Assembly (NCBI GenBank): GCA_947492105.1
Contig: CANLMN010000005.1
Coordinates: forward strand, 124,001-188,000
Direction of reading: 5' to 3'
Length of the DNA: 64,000 nt
DNA from: an uncultured Aquimarina sp.
Lineage (GTDB): Bacteria > Bacteroidota > Bacteroidia > Flavobacteriales > Flavobacteriaceae
The stretch's first letter is position 1. Every line of letters starts with the position of its first letter. The position numbers and the translations under genes were made by a program. Shown here piece by piece: positions 56,286 to 64,000 of this stretch. Below the pieces are notes generated by a model. That model worked only from the letters and a program-made list of their open reading frames with translations. It was not told the DNA's origin and did not search any database.

Positions 56286-58379
56286 CTACTTCACAAGATT
56301 AATCTCTACTCTTCTATTTTGCGCTCTACCTGCTCTTGTAGCATTAGACGCTATCGGACGATCTTCGCCATAACCTTTGGCAAACAATTTAGCTGGATCA
56401 ATCCCTTTATTAATCAAGTATACTTTAACTTCATTGGCGCGCTCTTCTGATAATTTTTGATTAGAAGTATTACTACCAGCACTATCGGTATGTCCTTCTA
56501 CATCAAATTTGGCATCAGGATATTCGTTTAGAATAGTGACGATATCACCAAGTACATTATACGATTCTTCTTTAATCGATGCCTTCCCAGAATTAAACAA
56601 TATAGTCTTTGCGTAGGCATTCAATGTCTTTTGAACCTCTTCTGTAACTTCCTTAACTTCTGGACATCCCTTGTTTGCCACAGTTCCTGCCACATCTGGA
56701 CACGCATCATCTTTGTCCAAAACGCTATCTCCGTCGGTATCTGGCCACGGACATCCTTTGTTTTCTACTGGTCCACTAACCTCTGGACAACTATCATCTT
56801 TGTCGAGTATCGTATCTCCGTCCGTATCTGGCCATGGACATCCTTTATTTTCTACTGGTCCACTAACTCCTGGACAGTTATCATCTTTGTCCAAAACTGT
56901 ATCTTGATCTGTATCTGGCCATGGGCACCCAAAGTTTTCTTCTGGCCCTGCTTCATTAGGACAATCATCCACCTTGTCCATAACACCGTCCCCATCTTTG
57001 TCTTTCAATTTTGATTGATACACAGGAACTTTTAGTCCCGCATACAAATCTGCTGCCTGAGAATTATCTGTAGTCAATAAAGTAAGAACAGATCCCGAAC
57101 CTATGTACAATGGACCTGCTCGAAATCCAAGTCCTGCCTGAAATCCACTGTATTGTACGATACTCAAAGGAACCTGAAAAGTAAACCACTTACGTTCAAA
57201 TCTTGGAGTCAAAGAATACACATTTGTAATTCTATTCGCATTCTCTTTATCTTTTGAAGTTATCGCAAAATCTGTATTAAGATTCAGATAAAAAAATTGA
57301 TTAATGTTCCAATCTGTATTAAAATGTAATGCGGTAGGCAATATCGTTTTGCTCGTAAAAGCCTCTGAAGTTAACGTATAGAATTCCTCTAATTTATCAT
57401 CAAAATCATCAACACTTTCAAATCTATCCTCATTGATCGTATTATCTATGTTATACGTTCTAGTCGTATTATCATTAAAATTAATACTCCCAATATCTGT
57501 AACCGACAAGCCAAATTTCAGCTTATATTTATTAGCACTTCTATCCCAATAGGTTTCTCCATTTTTGTTCTTTAGTTGATGTTTTTCAAAATCAGGTCTC
57601 CATTCGTATACAAAACCTAGATCTGTAGCAAATCCCTTTGCATCTATAGAAAACACATTATCAACATCATCATTTATTGGAGCGCCATACGATACCTCTC
57701 CTGTACTTGTAATACTTCCAGTGCTTACCCCTGGAGTTACCTCACCTCCATCTGCATCATAGCTAAATGTAATATTACGCCCATTAGAGTAGGCATTTGT
57801 AAATCCTTTTAGATATTTTAATGACACACCTCCTTTTAGAAAGTGTTCTTTTCGATCCATTAATACTGCAGCGTATGTAAGACCAATTTCGCCCCATGTA
57901 GTAGATGTTGAGTACACATTACCTTCATTAACACTGTAATCCTCATTCTCATCAAAATCATCAGCAATATTGTCGTATAGGTTTCCATTAATATCATTGA
58001 TATTAATAGAGGTTCGTAATCTGGTTGTTATCCCTATAGAATGTTTGGGTACTATATTAAACATAAATGACGGCCCTAGGACATCAACATTTCCAAAAAA
58101 GTTATTACTATCCTTAGGGGATCGTCTGCTTTCATCATCAAAATCATCTGCATTGGAGTTGATATCACTCAGCCCACCTTTGTAGTAATCATTCCCTAAC
58201 AAAGCACTTACCCCTATTAGATTAATATCTGCTTTGAAACGGGAGTCAGCAATATTAGCAGGGTTGAGAATAACACTATTAATACCACTATAATTATCCC
58301 CAAGATATCCTAAGTAAGATTGCCCTCGCAATCCAAAATGACATATTAAACATAAAAGTACTAGTGTAATTTTTTTCAT
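56286..58379 (-). CDS. OmpA-family outer-membrane protein with DUF5723-like barrel and TSP3 repeats
   Basis: A 697-residue protein. A signal peptide (MKKITLVLLCLICHFGLRG) precedes a barrel-like region (about 20-455, starting YLGDNYSGINSVILNPANIA, DUF5723-like). Residues about 460-575 are four calcium-binding thrombospondin type 3 units of 29 residues (CPWPDTDGDTILDKDDSCPE). The OmpA domain (about 585-697) has FNSGKASIKEESYNVL, FDVEGHTDSAGSN and RAQNRRVEINL for peptidoglycan binding. It anchors the outer membrane to the wall. Its own promoter and terminator separate it from the TRAP genes on either side. Confidence 0.9.
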   Translation of the reverse strand: MKKITLVLLCLICHFGLRGQSYLGYLGDNYSGINSVILNPANIADSRFKADINLIGVSALLGNDYYKGGLSDINSNADDFDDESRRSPKDSNNFFGNVDVLGPSFMFNIVPKHSIGITTRLRTSININDINGNLYDNIADDFDENEDYSVNEGNVYSTSTTWGEIGLTYAAVLMDRKEHFLKGGVSLKYLKGFTNAYSNGRNITFSYDADGGEVTPGVSTGSITSTGEVSYGAPINDDVDNVFSIDAKGFATDLGFVYEWRPDFEKHQLKNKNGETYWDRSANKYKLKFGLSVTDIGSINFNDNTTRTYNIDNTINEDRFESVDDFDDKLEEFYTLTSEAFTSKTILPTALHFNTDWNINQFFYLNLNTDFAITSKDKENANRITNVYSLTPRFERKWFTFQVPLSIVQYSGFQAGLGFRAGPLYIGSGSVLTLLTTDNSQAADLYAGLKVPVYQSKLKDKDGDGVMDKVDDCPNEAGPEENFGCPWPDTDQDTVLDKDDNCPGVSGPVENKGCPWPDTDGDTILDKDDSCPEVSGPVENKGCPWPDTDGDSVLDKDDACPDVAGTVANKGCPEVKEVTEEVQKTLNAYAKTILFNSGKASIKEESYNVLGDIVTILNEYPDAKFDVEGHTDSAGSNTSNQKLSEERANEVKVYLINKGIDPAKLFAKGYGEDRPIASNATRAGRAQNRRVEINLVK
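56665..57000 (-). repeat. Four tandem 87-base units coding TSP3 repeats
   Basis: Within the OmpA gene, codons for GCPWPDTDGDT, LDKDD and CP.VSGPVENKG recur every 87 bases. The unit nearest the OmpA domain is the most diverged (GTVANKG). The similarity at DNA level suggests recent duplication. Confidence 0.8.
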
Positions 58380-58450
58380 ATAGTTAAGGTTTTAGTTAAA
58401 AAATATTAAATTTTTATATATCAAGAATTCAGTTTTCTATTTATACTGTG

Positions 58451-58458
58451 CAAATATA
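58451..58458 (-). promoter_or_regulatory. Possible -7 box of the OmpA/TSP3 gene
   Basis: Read leftward, TATATTTGC fits TAnnTTTG. It lies 72 bases before the ATG at 58379, between the DctM stop and the OmpA start. A -33 box at correct spacing was not clear. Confidence 0.4.
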
Positions 58459-58478
58459 GGGTCTTTTTCAAAATCTAA

Positions 58479-59831
58479 TTACTTCTGATATGAAGACAAT
58501 AATAACTCTGGAAAAAACAGTACCAACGCAACTACCACCAATTGCAACGCTATAAACGGTATAATACCTCTGTAAATTTGCCCTGTAGTTACCTCTGGTG
58601 GCGCTACCCCTTTGAGATAAAATAATGCAAACCCAAATGGTGGAGTCAAAAATGAGGTCTGCAAATTCAATGCCATTAACACCCCTACCCACAACATATC
58701 CATTTCTAAAACATTAAAAATAGGTGTAACGACAGGAACAATAATAAAAATAATCTCTATAAAGTCAATGAAAAAACCTGCTACAAAAATTACCGACATA
58801 ACCAACAACAAAAAAAGCAGTGGAGAGAGATTGGCTGACAAAATTAATTCTTGTAAATAAGTATCTCCGCCTAATGTACGAAAAACTAAGGTAAAGGTTG
58901 TTGCTCCCAATAAGATAAAAAAGACCATAGAAGTTAACTTGGCGGTTTCTTGCCCAACTTCTTTCAAAATCTGAAACGAAAATTGTTGTTGTAAAACAGT
59001 CAATAGTGTGGCACCAAGAGCACCGATAGCTGCTGCCTCTGTCGGAGAAGCAATTCCTGTAAAGATAGCCCCTAAAACCACTACAATCAATACTAGAGGA
59101 AGCACTAACGCCTTGAGTATTTTTGGGATAAACCCCTTACCTCTAAAGGTCTTAATTTCATTATCAGAAATTGCTGGTGCAGCATTGGGGTCGCTCCATG
59201 CTTTGATCAAAATATAACAACAATACAAAACAACAAGTACTAACCCTGGAAGTAATGCACTGCTAAACAAAGTCCCGACATCTACACTAGCAGAACCTCT
59301 AGAAGAACTGTTAATTGTATCTGCTAACAAAATCAACACGATCGATGGCGGAATAATCTGCCCCAAAGTACCTGAAGAAGCGATAACTCCAGTAGCCAAA
59401 GTTGTTTTATATCCACGCTTAAGCATTGTAGGTAAACTGATGAGTCCCATTGTTACTACCGTCGCACCGACAATACCTGTAGATGCTGCTAACAATGCTC
59501 CTACCAATACTACAGATATTGCTAATCCTCCTCGTACACGACCAAACAACATAGCCATAGTCTCTAATAAACTTTGTGCCAAACCTGATTTTTCTAACAT
59601 TATCCCCATAAAAATGAATAACGGAACCGCCATCAAAACATAGTTTTTGACTACCCCCATAATTCTAGATGGAAGTAAATAAAAAATCCCCATATCAAAA
59701 TAATCAGGAGCAAAAATAGAAACACCAAAAGCAAAAACCACAGCGATTCCTCCTAGTGTAAAAGCTACTGGATATCCTTTGAGAATAAGAACAAACACCG
59801 TAAAAAAAAGAATTAATGCCAGTACCCCCAT
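58479..59831 (-). CDS. TRAP transporter large permease (DctM family)
   Basis: A 450-residue membrane protein with about twelve helices. DctM hallmarks are AVPLFIFMGIMLEKSGLAQS, GVVKNYVLM, STGIVGATVVTMGLISLP, ASSGTLGQIIPPSIVLILLA and ASPTEAAAIGALGA. It carries the sodium-coupled transport path. Its start overlaps the stop of the small-permease gene by one base, so the two are coupled. The binding protein gene lies two genes further on. Confidence 0.95.
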   Translation of the reverse strand: MGVLALILFFTVFVLILKGYPVAFTLGGIAVVFAFGVSIFAPDYFDMGIFYLLPSRIMGVVKNYVLMAVPLFIFMGIMLEKSGLAQSLLETMAMLFGRVRGGLAISVVLVGALLAASTGIVGATVVTMGLISLPTMLKRGYKTTLATGVIASSGTLGQIIPPSIVLILLADTINSSSRGSASVDVGTLFSSALLPGLVLVVLYCCYILIKAWSDPNAAPAISDNEIKTFRGKGFIPKILKALVLPLVLIVVVLGAIFTGIASPTEAAAIGALGATLLTVLQQQFSFQILKEVGQETAKLTSMVFFILLGATTFTLVFRTLGGDTYLQELILSANLSPLLFLLLVMSVIFVAGFFIDFIEIIFIIVPVVTPIFNVLEMDMLWVGVLMALNLQTSFLTPPFGFALFYLKGVAPPEVTTGQIYRGIIPFIALQLVVVALVLFFPELLLSSYQK

Positions 59832-60334
59832 TAGTTCTTAGGTTTTTGCAATATTTGAATAGATTTGAGCATGCTTAAAACGCCTTGTAATCCCAAAAGC
59901 CCAAAACCGATAGTGATGCAAAACTTCAAAAGATATAACGCGGGCAACCCACCAGTTTGCGGTGAACCTTCTCGAATCATAAAAGAAGCCATACTATAGT
60001 ACCAAGAAGACACTATGACGACATGACACCAAGGAAGTAAAAATACGGCTCCTCCAAAGAGATTAATCCAAGCCTGTCTACGCTCAGAACATCGTGCATA
60101 AAATACATCAACACGTACGTGTTTGTCATACCCAAATGTATATCCCGAAGCTAGAAGAAATAACATTCCAAAAAAATAAATTTCTAATTCTACCATCCAT
60201 ATATAGGTGAATTGAAATACATAACGTAGGATCACATCAATGCTAATTGCCAAGATCATTAAAACTGTAAACCAGCTGACTATTTTTCCAGCTCCTTTGT
60301 TCAGCTTTTCTAGAAAATTAATCACCTTCGTCAT
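59831..60334 (-). CDS. TRAP transporter small permease (DctQ family)
   Basis: A 167-residue protein with four helices: VSWFTVLMILAISIDVILRY, VELEIYFFGMLFLLASGYTF, LFGGAVFLLPWCHVVIVSSW and LLKFCITIGFGLLGLQGVLS. The DctQ motif DVILRYVFQFTYIWMVELE is typical. It assembles with DctM. An uncharacterised single-helix protein gene ends 33 bases upstream on the same strand. Confidence 0.92.
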   Translation of the reverse strand: MTKVINFLEKLNKGAGKIVSWFTVLMILAISIDVILRYVFQFTYIWMVELEIYFFGMLFLLASGYTFGYDKHVRVDVFYARCSERRQAWINLFGGAVFLLPWCHVVIVSSWYYSMASFMIREGSPQTGGLPALYLLKFCITIGFGLLGLQGVLSMLKSIQILQKPKN

Positions 60335-60367
60335 ATTCGTTTAATTGCATATCCCTAGAAATGCTTT

Positions 60368-60886
60368 CTAAAAGATATCGTTAAGCTCTTTTTTTAGATA
60401 CTCCAAAGCCGCATCGCTAGGAGAGGTATTATCGACAAGCTTTGTCAAAATGACTTTTCTCAAATCTTCTGCGTTGGTCACTTCGTCGGTATTTTTTGTT
60501 TTTCTAATCAAGGTAATAGTTGTATTTTTTGCAGTACGTATAATGTTCCAACATTCATCAGATATATAAATCTGTTGCGTAATATTGTGTTCAAATTCTT
60601 GTTCAATTGTCTGCGACAGCAAAGTTTCATAATCATCCTTATCATCCGATATTGGAGCTACTCTGAGCAATATATTCCCCGGAGAAATACGCTCTAAAAG
60701 TAGGGCCATACGTTCGTATGCTTGCAAACGCAATGGTAATGCCTGTTTTTGATTTTCTCTGTGCAGTAAAAATCGCCGGCGACTTTCCTCATTTTTGGTG
60801 TGCAGGTTAAAAAAATAAAAGGCTATTAGGCCAACTAATAATGCTGGCAATAAGGCTAAAAGTAAATCTAAAATTTTTAAATCCAT
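60368..60886 (-). CDS. Uncharacterised single-helix membrane protein upstream of TRAP genes
   Basis: A 172-residue protein with one N-terminal helix (LDLLLALLPALLVGLIAFYFF, residues 5-25), a basic segment (EESRRRFLLHRENQKQALPL) likely on the cytoplasmic side, and a helical tail with YISDECWNIIRTAKNTTITL. No named domain is recognised. Such proteins are common in flavobacteria with no known role. It is 33 bases upstream of the TRAP small permease, so co-transcription is likely. Confidence 0.75.
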   Translation of the reverse strand: MDLKILDLLLALLPALLVGLIAFYFFNLHTKNEESRRRFLLHRENQKQALPLRLQAYERMALLLERISPGNILLRVAPISDDKDDYETLLSQTIEQEFEHNITQQIYISDECWNIIRTAKNTTITLIRKTKNTDEVTNAEDLRKVILTKLVDNTSPSDAALEYLKKELNDIF

Positions 60887-61147
60887 AGTATATAATAGTG
60901 TTCGTTCACAAACATACTAATAATTCGTAATTATGAATTCAGAATTGCAAATTATTCTATTTTGAAAAACAACTGATAAAGCTCCATAAAACTAACCTTA
61001 ATAGAATTTATTGCCAAATTGATAGAAAAATACGTTTTACAAATGCAGTATAAAAGCCTTATTAATTTGTTGTTTACTCAATTAAATGTAAATTTAACAC
61101 TATCAAATCTACTGCCCCTCAATTTATTAATTCACAAAATATTACGT

Positions 61148-62914
61148 ATGAAAAACAATGTACTCAAAGTTTTATTTTTTGTATTCATCTCATTTATGAC
61201 CTCTTGCAGTCCAGAAGACGGTATAGATGGTCAAATTGGAAAAGATGGGAAAGATGGAACAAATGGTATTAATGGCGCAGACGGAACGGATGGGACAGAT
61301 GGAACAAATGGAGGAGTTACCTATTTGATTTTGACGGGATCCATTACAAATGAAGAAGCTCTTGCCAAAATCGAAGAAAAAGTAGGCGTTAACACACAAT
61401 TCATATTAATCAATAATACGACAAAACTGACTGCTGTAAATCTATCTTCTATTGAAGAGGTTGTAAACATAGAAATTCGTAATAATAATGTTCTAGCATC
61501 CGTAGAATTACCTAAATTGACTACATTGGTTGGTGAACTATATGTTAACTCTAATCCTCAACTACAAACGCTATCGATTCCTATTGTATCAAGTATATAC
61601 GATTTGAATATAAGCAATAACCCCCTTTTATCCTCTGTCAACATACCTGTTCTAAAAGAAATTACAGCTATTGCCATAAACAATAACAAGGACCTCACCA
61701 CCATTTTATTTCCAACTTTAGAAACGGTAATAAATTCATTGGATTCTAAAATTCAAATCACTGAAAACAAAAATTTAGAATCCATTAGCTTCCCAAGATT
61801 AGCTATTGTAAGTGAGATTGTCATTAATTCTAATAATAACCTCCTCGACTTAGACTTTGACGCCCTAGAACTAACTTCAACAATATCAATACTCCAAAAT
61901 CCATTAATCCCCTCTATTGCGCTACCTTCTCTTGATAGAGTATACTCGCTAGATCTAGACAACAATACCTCCTTAACATCTATTACTGCCAATACGATGA
62001 TAGCTGCCAATGCCATAAGAATTCGCAATAATAGTAGTTTGGGTACTATCGAATTTTCAAGACTAGAGGTATTAAACCATATCAGCCTTTTCAAAACGAA
62101 TTTGACGAGTATGAATTTACCTTCTCTAAAAAAGTTTGGTAATAATACCATCAACCTTGATTTTTTCAATGATGATTTGATCACGGTAATTAATCCAGAT
62201 GACACAAAAATTGGTTTAGGGTCTCTGAGATTGGAACAAAACAACGAATTGGAAACCCTCTCATTCCCTTTGTTATCAGAAATGGATCAAATAGATATAC
62301 ATATCGAAAACAATACCAAATTGGATGCTATAACTCTTGTAGCACCTATGTCTAGTTTGGTAAACCTGACCGTCATCACTAATCCCAAATTGCGTGTATT
62401 AGACTTATCAACATCAACGATTTCTTACGATATACATATTTCTAGAAATGAACTTTTGGATACTATTGATTTTTCGTCACTCAAAGAAATTAGAAGTACT
62501 TATGAATTTAATTCTAACCCTATACTCTACATTGGAGAAAACCCAGCCTTGATTAACTTGACTTTTCCAAAACTTGAGCGTATAGAAACTAAGGCAACTA
62601 TAAATGGAAACTCGGCGCTTAACACGATTGCATTCCCTCTATTGCAAAAAGCAATAGAAATTGAGTTATTTGAAAACAAAGTGCTCACCAGTGTAACATT
62701 TGCCAAACTATCGGATTTTGAAAATCTGAATATCTTTTTAGCAATTGGGAATACTATGCCTAGCCAATTAGTAAATGACCTTTTGGCACAACTAGTAGCA
62801 ATCACACCTGCTATCACTCAAAAGAATATTCAGATAGAAGCAATACCCACTGGACAAGGAGAAATTGACAAACAAACGTTGATCGATAACGGTAATAATG
62901 TTATCACATTATAA
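61148..62914 (+). CDS. Collagen-like lipoprotein with leucine-rich repeat solenoid
   Basis: A protein of 588 residues from ATG 61148; the frame extends to a TTG at 61019, but the lipoprotein signal (MKNNVLKVLFFVFISFMTSC, Cys20) fits only this start. Residues 25-56 are ten Gly-x-y triplets, mostly GKDG, GTNG and GTDG, collagen-like. From about 75 on, units of some 21-24 residues recur with the pattern L..I.NNP.L.S..LP.L, for example LYVNSNPQLQTLSIPIVSSI, an LRR or receptor-L-like solenoid. It is probably a surface recognition protein on a short stalk. An A repeat begins on its stop codon. Confidence 0.85.
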   Translation: MKNNVLKVLFFVFISFMTSCSPEDGIDGQIGKDGKDGTNGINGADGTDGTDGTNGGVTYLILTGSITNEEALAKIEEKVGVNTQFILINNTTKLTAVNLSSIEEVVNIEIRNNNVLASVELPKLTTLVGELYVNSNPQLQTLSIPIVSSIYDLNISNNPLLSSVNIPVLKEITAIAINNNKDLTTILFPTLETVINSLDSKIQITENKNLESISFPRLAIVSEIVINSNNNLLDLDFDALELTSTISILQNPLIPSIALPSLDRVYSLDLDNNTSLTSITANTMIAANAIRIRNNSSLGTIEFSRLEVLNHISLFKTNLTSMNLPSLKKFGNNTINLDFFNDDLITVINPDDTKIGLGSLRLEQNNELETLSFPLLSEMDQIDIHIENNTKLDAITLVAPMSSLVNLTVITNPKLRVLDLSTSTISYDIHISRNELLDTIDFSSLKEIRSTYEFNSNPILYIGENPALINLTFPKLERIETKATINGNSALNTIAFPLLQKAIEIELFENKVLTSVTFAKLSDFENLNIFLAIGNTMPSQLVNDLLAQLVAITPAITQKNIQIEAIPTGQGEIDKQTLIDNGNNVITL

Positions 62915-63077
62915 TACCATTCAAAAAATAATTACGGGCCAATAATTAGGCCCTTTTTCTACTATTTTTTTCACTACAAAATTTAAGCATAGCCGTGGCT
63001 ATGCTTAAATTTTGTAGTTCAAACGAGCCAAAAATAATTCAACTTATTTTTGGCTACAATTACATTTTAATTGGCAT
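62914..63077. repeat. Family A palindromic repeat, best preserved copy
   Basis: Ends ATACCATTCAAAAAATAATT and ACATTTTAATTGGCAT are imperfect inverted repeats. The core has two perfect 22-base arms (62973-62994 and 62997-63018) reading from ACTACAAAATTTAAGC to GCATAGCC, with a 2-base turn. It starts on the last base of the TAA stop of the collagen-like gene. Confidence 0.8.
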
Positions 63078-63166
63078 CAACACCTCGTGACGCTACTCCA
63101 CAAACTTAACTACGGATTACAGTCGCGATACTTGAATAGAAAAAAAACACTATCACATTACATCCC

Positions 63167-64000
63167 TTATTTGGTATATCCCCCCAAATAACTACATTTT
63201 TGAAGATCATCCATACATTCAAAATTAACAGGTACTTTCTCATATCCATAGGTACTAGCTAACGTTCCAATCATGCTGCTGTCACCAGAATTAACATCTA
63301 CATCCTCCATGGTAAATTGACATGGATGTTCATAGCCACAGGCATGTGTAATTTCTAATAATTCTTTTCTAAAGTTCTTAAAATAGGAATATAAACGATC
63401 AGACTTGAGTGGAATATCAATCCCTTGTTGCAGCCATTTATTTTGAGTAGCGATACCACTAGGACATCGATTTGTATGACACACTTGTGCTTGTATACAA
63501 CCTATACTTAGCATAGCCTCTCTCGCTACATTAATACAATCTGCTCCCATTGCAAATGCCATGGCTGCCTTGGCAGGGAAACCAAGTTTACCACTAGCAA
63601 CAAAAACAATTTGTTGATTCATTTGATGCCTTTTGAAGATTTTATAGACATCACTAAAACCATAAACCCAAGGTTGCGAGACATGATCTGCAAAACTTGG
63701 TGGTGCTGCTCCCGTACCACCTTCGCCTCCATCTATTGTAATAAAATCGGGCCCTTGATTGGTCTCCTTCATAATGCTAGCGAGCTCTTCCCATTGTTCT
63801 AGTTTACCTACAGCAGATTTAATCCCTACCGGTAGTCCTGTTGCTTGCGCAATAGCCTCTATGAATTCTACCAATTCTGGAATCGTACTAAAAGCTGTAT
63901 GAGTAGAAGGAGAAAGAACATCTTTTCCTATTTCTACTCCACGTACCTTTGCTATTTGCGGTGTTATTTTGGCTCCAGGTAGCACTCCTCCTTTACCGGG
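63167..64000 (-). CDS. FMN-binding glutamate synthase-like protein, C-terminal part (runs off the window)
   Basis: The frame is open to the last base of the window, so the N-terminal part is missing. The visible residues hold the FMN-dependent glutamate synthase core: GVLPGAKITPQIAKVRGVEI, VGIKSAVGKLEQWEELASIM, FITIDGGEGGTGAAPPSFAD, and a Cys triplet region (CIQAQVCHTNRCPSG) like the 3Fe-4S site of GltB. These single-domain proteins often lack a glutaminase part, so ammonia-dependent glutamate synthesis is only presumed. A 252-base spacer with an A repeat separates it from the collagen-like gene. Confidence 0.9.
   Translation of the reverse strand, partial: PGKGGVLPGAKITPQIAKVRGVEIGKDVLSPSTHTAFSTIPELVEFIEAIAQATGLPVGIKSAVGKLEQWEELASIMKETNQGPDFITIDGGEGGTGAAPPSFADHVSQPWVYGFSDVYKIFKRHQMNQQIVFVASGKLGFPAKAAMAFAMGADCINVAREAMLSIGCIQAQVCHTNRCPSGIATQNKWLQQGIDIPLKSDRLYSYFKNFRKELLEITHACGYEHPCQFTMEDVDVNSGDSSMIGTLASTYGYEKVPVNFECMDDLQKCSYLGGYTK

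Noticed and set aside
56631-57014. Trp/Phe-rich rightward frame with internal repeats
   Set aside because: Complement of the TSP3 repeats in the OmpA gene.
61753-62244. 163-codon leftward frame
   Set aside because: Complement of the leucine-rich lipoprotein gene; no promoter or family likeness.

Overview
The window looks like chromosomal DNA of a low-GC member of the Bacteroidota, most likely a marine Flavobacteriaceae (genus not resolvable by eye). The signs are a C-terminal type IX secretion sorting domain, a FecI/FecR/TonB-receptor locus, short flavobacterial-style TonB, DUF2490, DUF4442 and OmpA/TSP3 proteins, TAnnTTTG-type -7 boxes, and AT-rich gene spacers. No rRNA, tRNA, CRISPR array, prophage or transposase gene was recognised.

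Layout. 1-4080: end of a DUF4129 / DUF4350 / MoxR / DUF58 operon. 4860-5390: an orphan gene. 5843-11243: nrfH, nrfA and a fused ResB/CcsA haem-lyase gene, a complete module for ammonifying nitrite reduction. 11572-23483: a block read leftward that suits low-oxygen metabolism: an HMA-like protein, two Crp/Fnr regulators, PEP carboxykinase, an SLC13 carrier, two universal stress proteins, a CBS-pair protein, phosphofructokinase, DUF2490 and TonB. Five of its transcription units carry the same ATGAC-N4-GTCAT-like dyad upstream. 23739-34247: OxyR-type regulator, small orphans, glycosyltransferase, flippase, STAS protein, TPR/beta-barrel protein and a T9SS-exported esterase. 35022-41374: ECF sigma factor, FecR, TonB-dependent receptor and a divergent Cys-rich lipoprotein. 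42373-47280: carboxypeptidase-like-domain protein, DEAD-box helicase, DUF72, thioesterase and GNAT. 48355-52750: katG, then a type III polyketide synthase paired with a Dabb-barrel protein (an arrangement recalling plant olivetolic acid synthesis), and a small membrane protein. 53304-64000: second DEAD-box helicase, a TRAP transporter set interrupted by an OmpA/TSP3 gene, a collagen-like lipoprotein with leucine-rich repeats, and the end of an FMN-binding glutamate synthase-like gene.

The most striking unexplained feature is a set of three interspersed, hairpin-forming repeat families (called A, B and C here) that occupy many spacers. They share ends like ATACCA and a core like GCATAGCC..GGCTATGC. 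They are found inserted inside each other (B containing A containing C at 4272-4731; B containing C at 54592-54890), and family A or B often touches a stop codon. They look like non-autonomous mobile or 3'-end elements with no transposase in the window.
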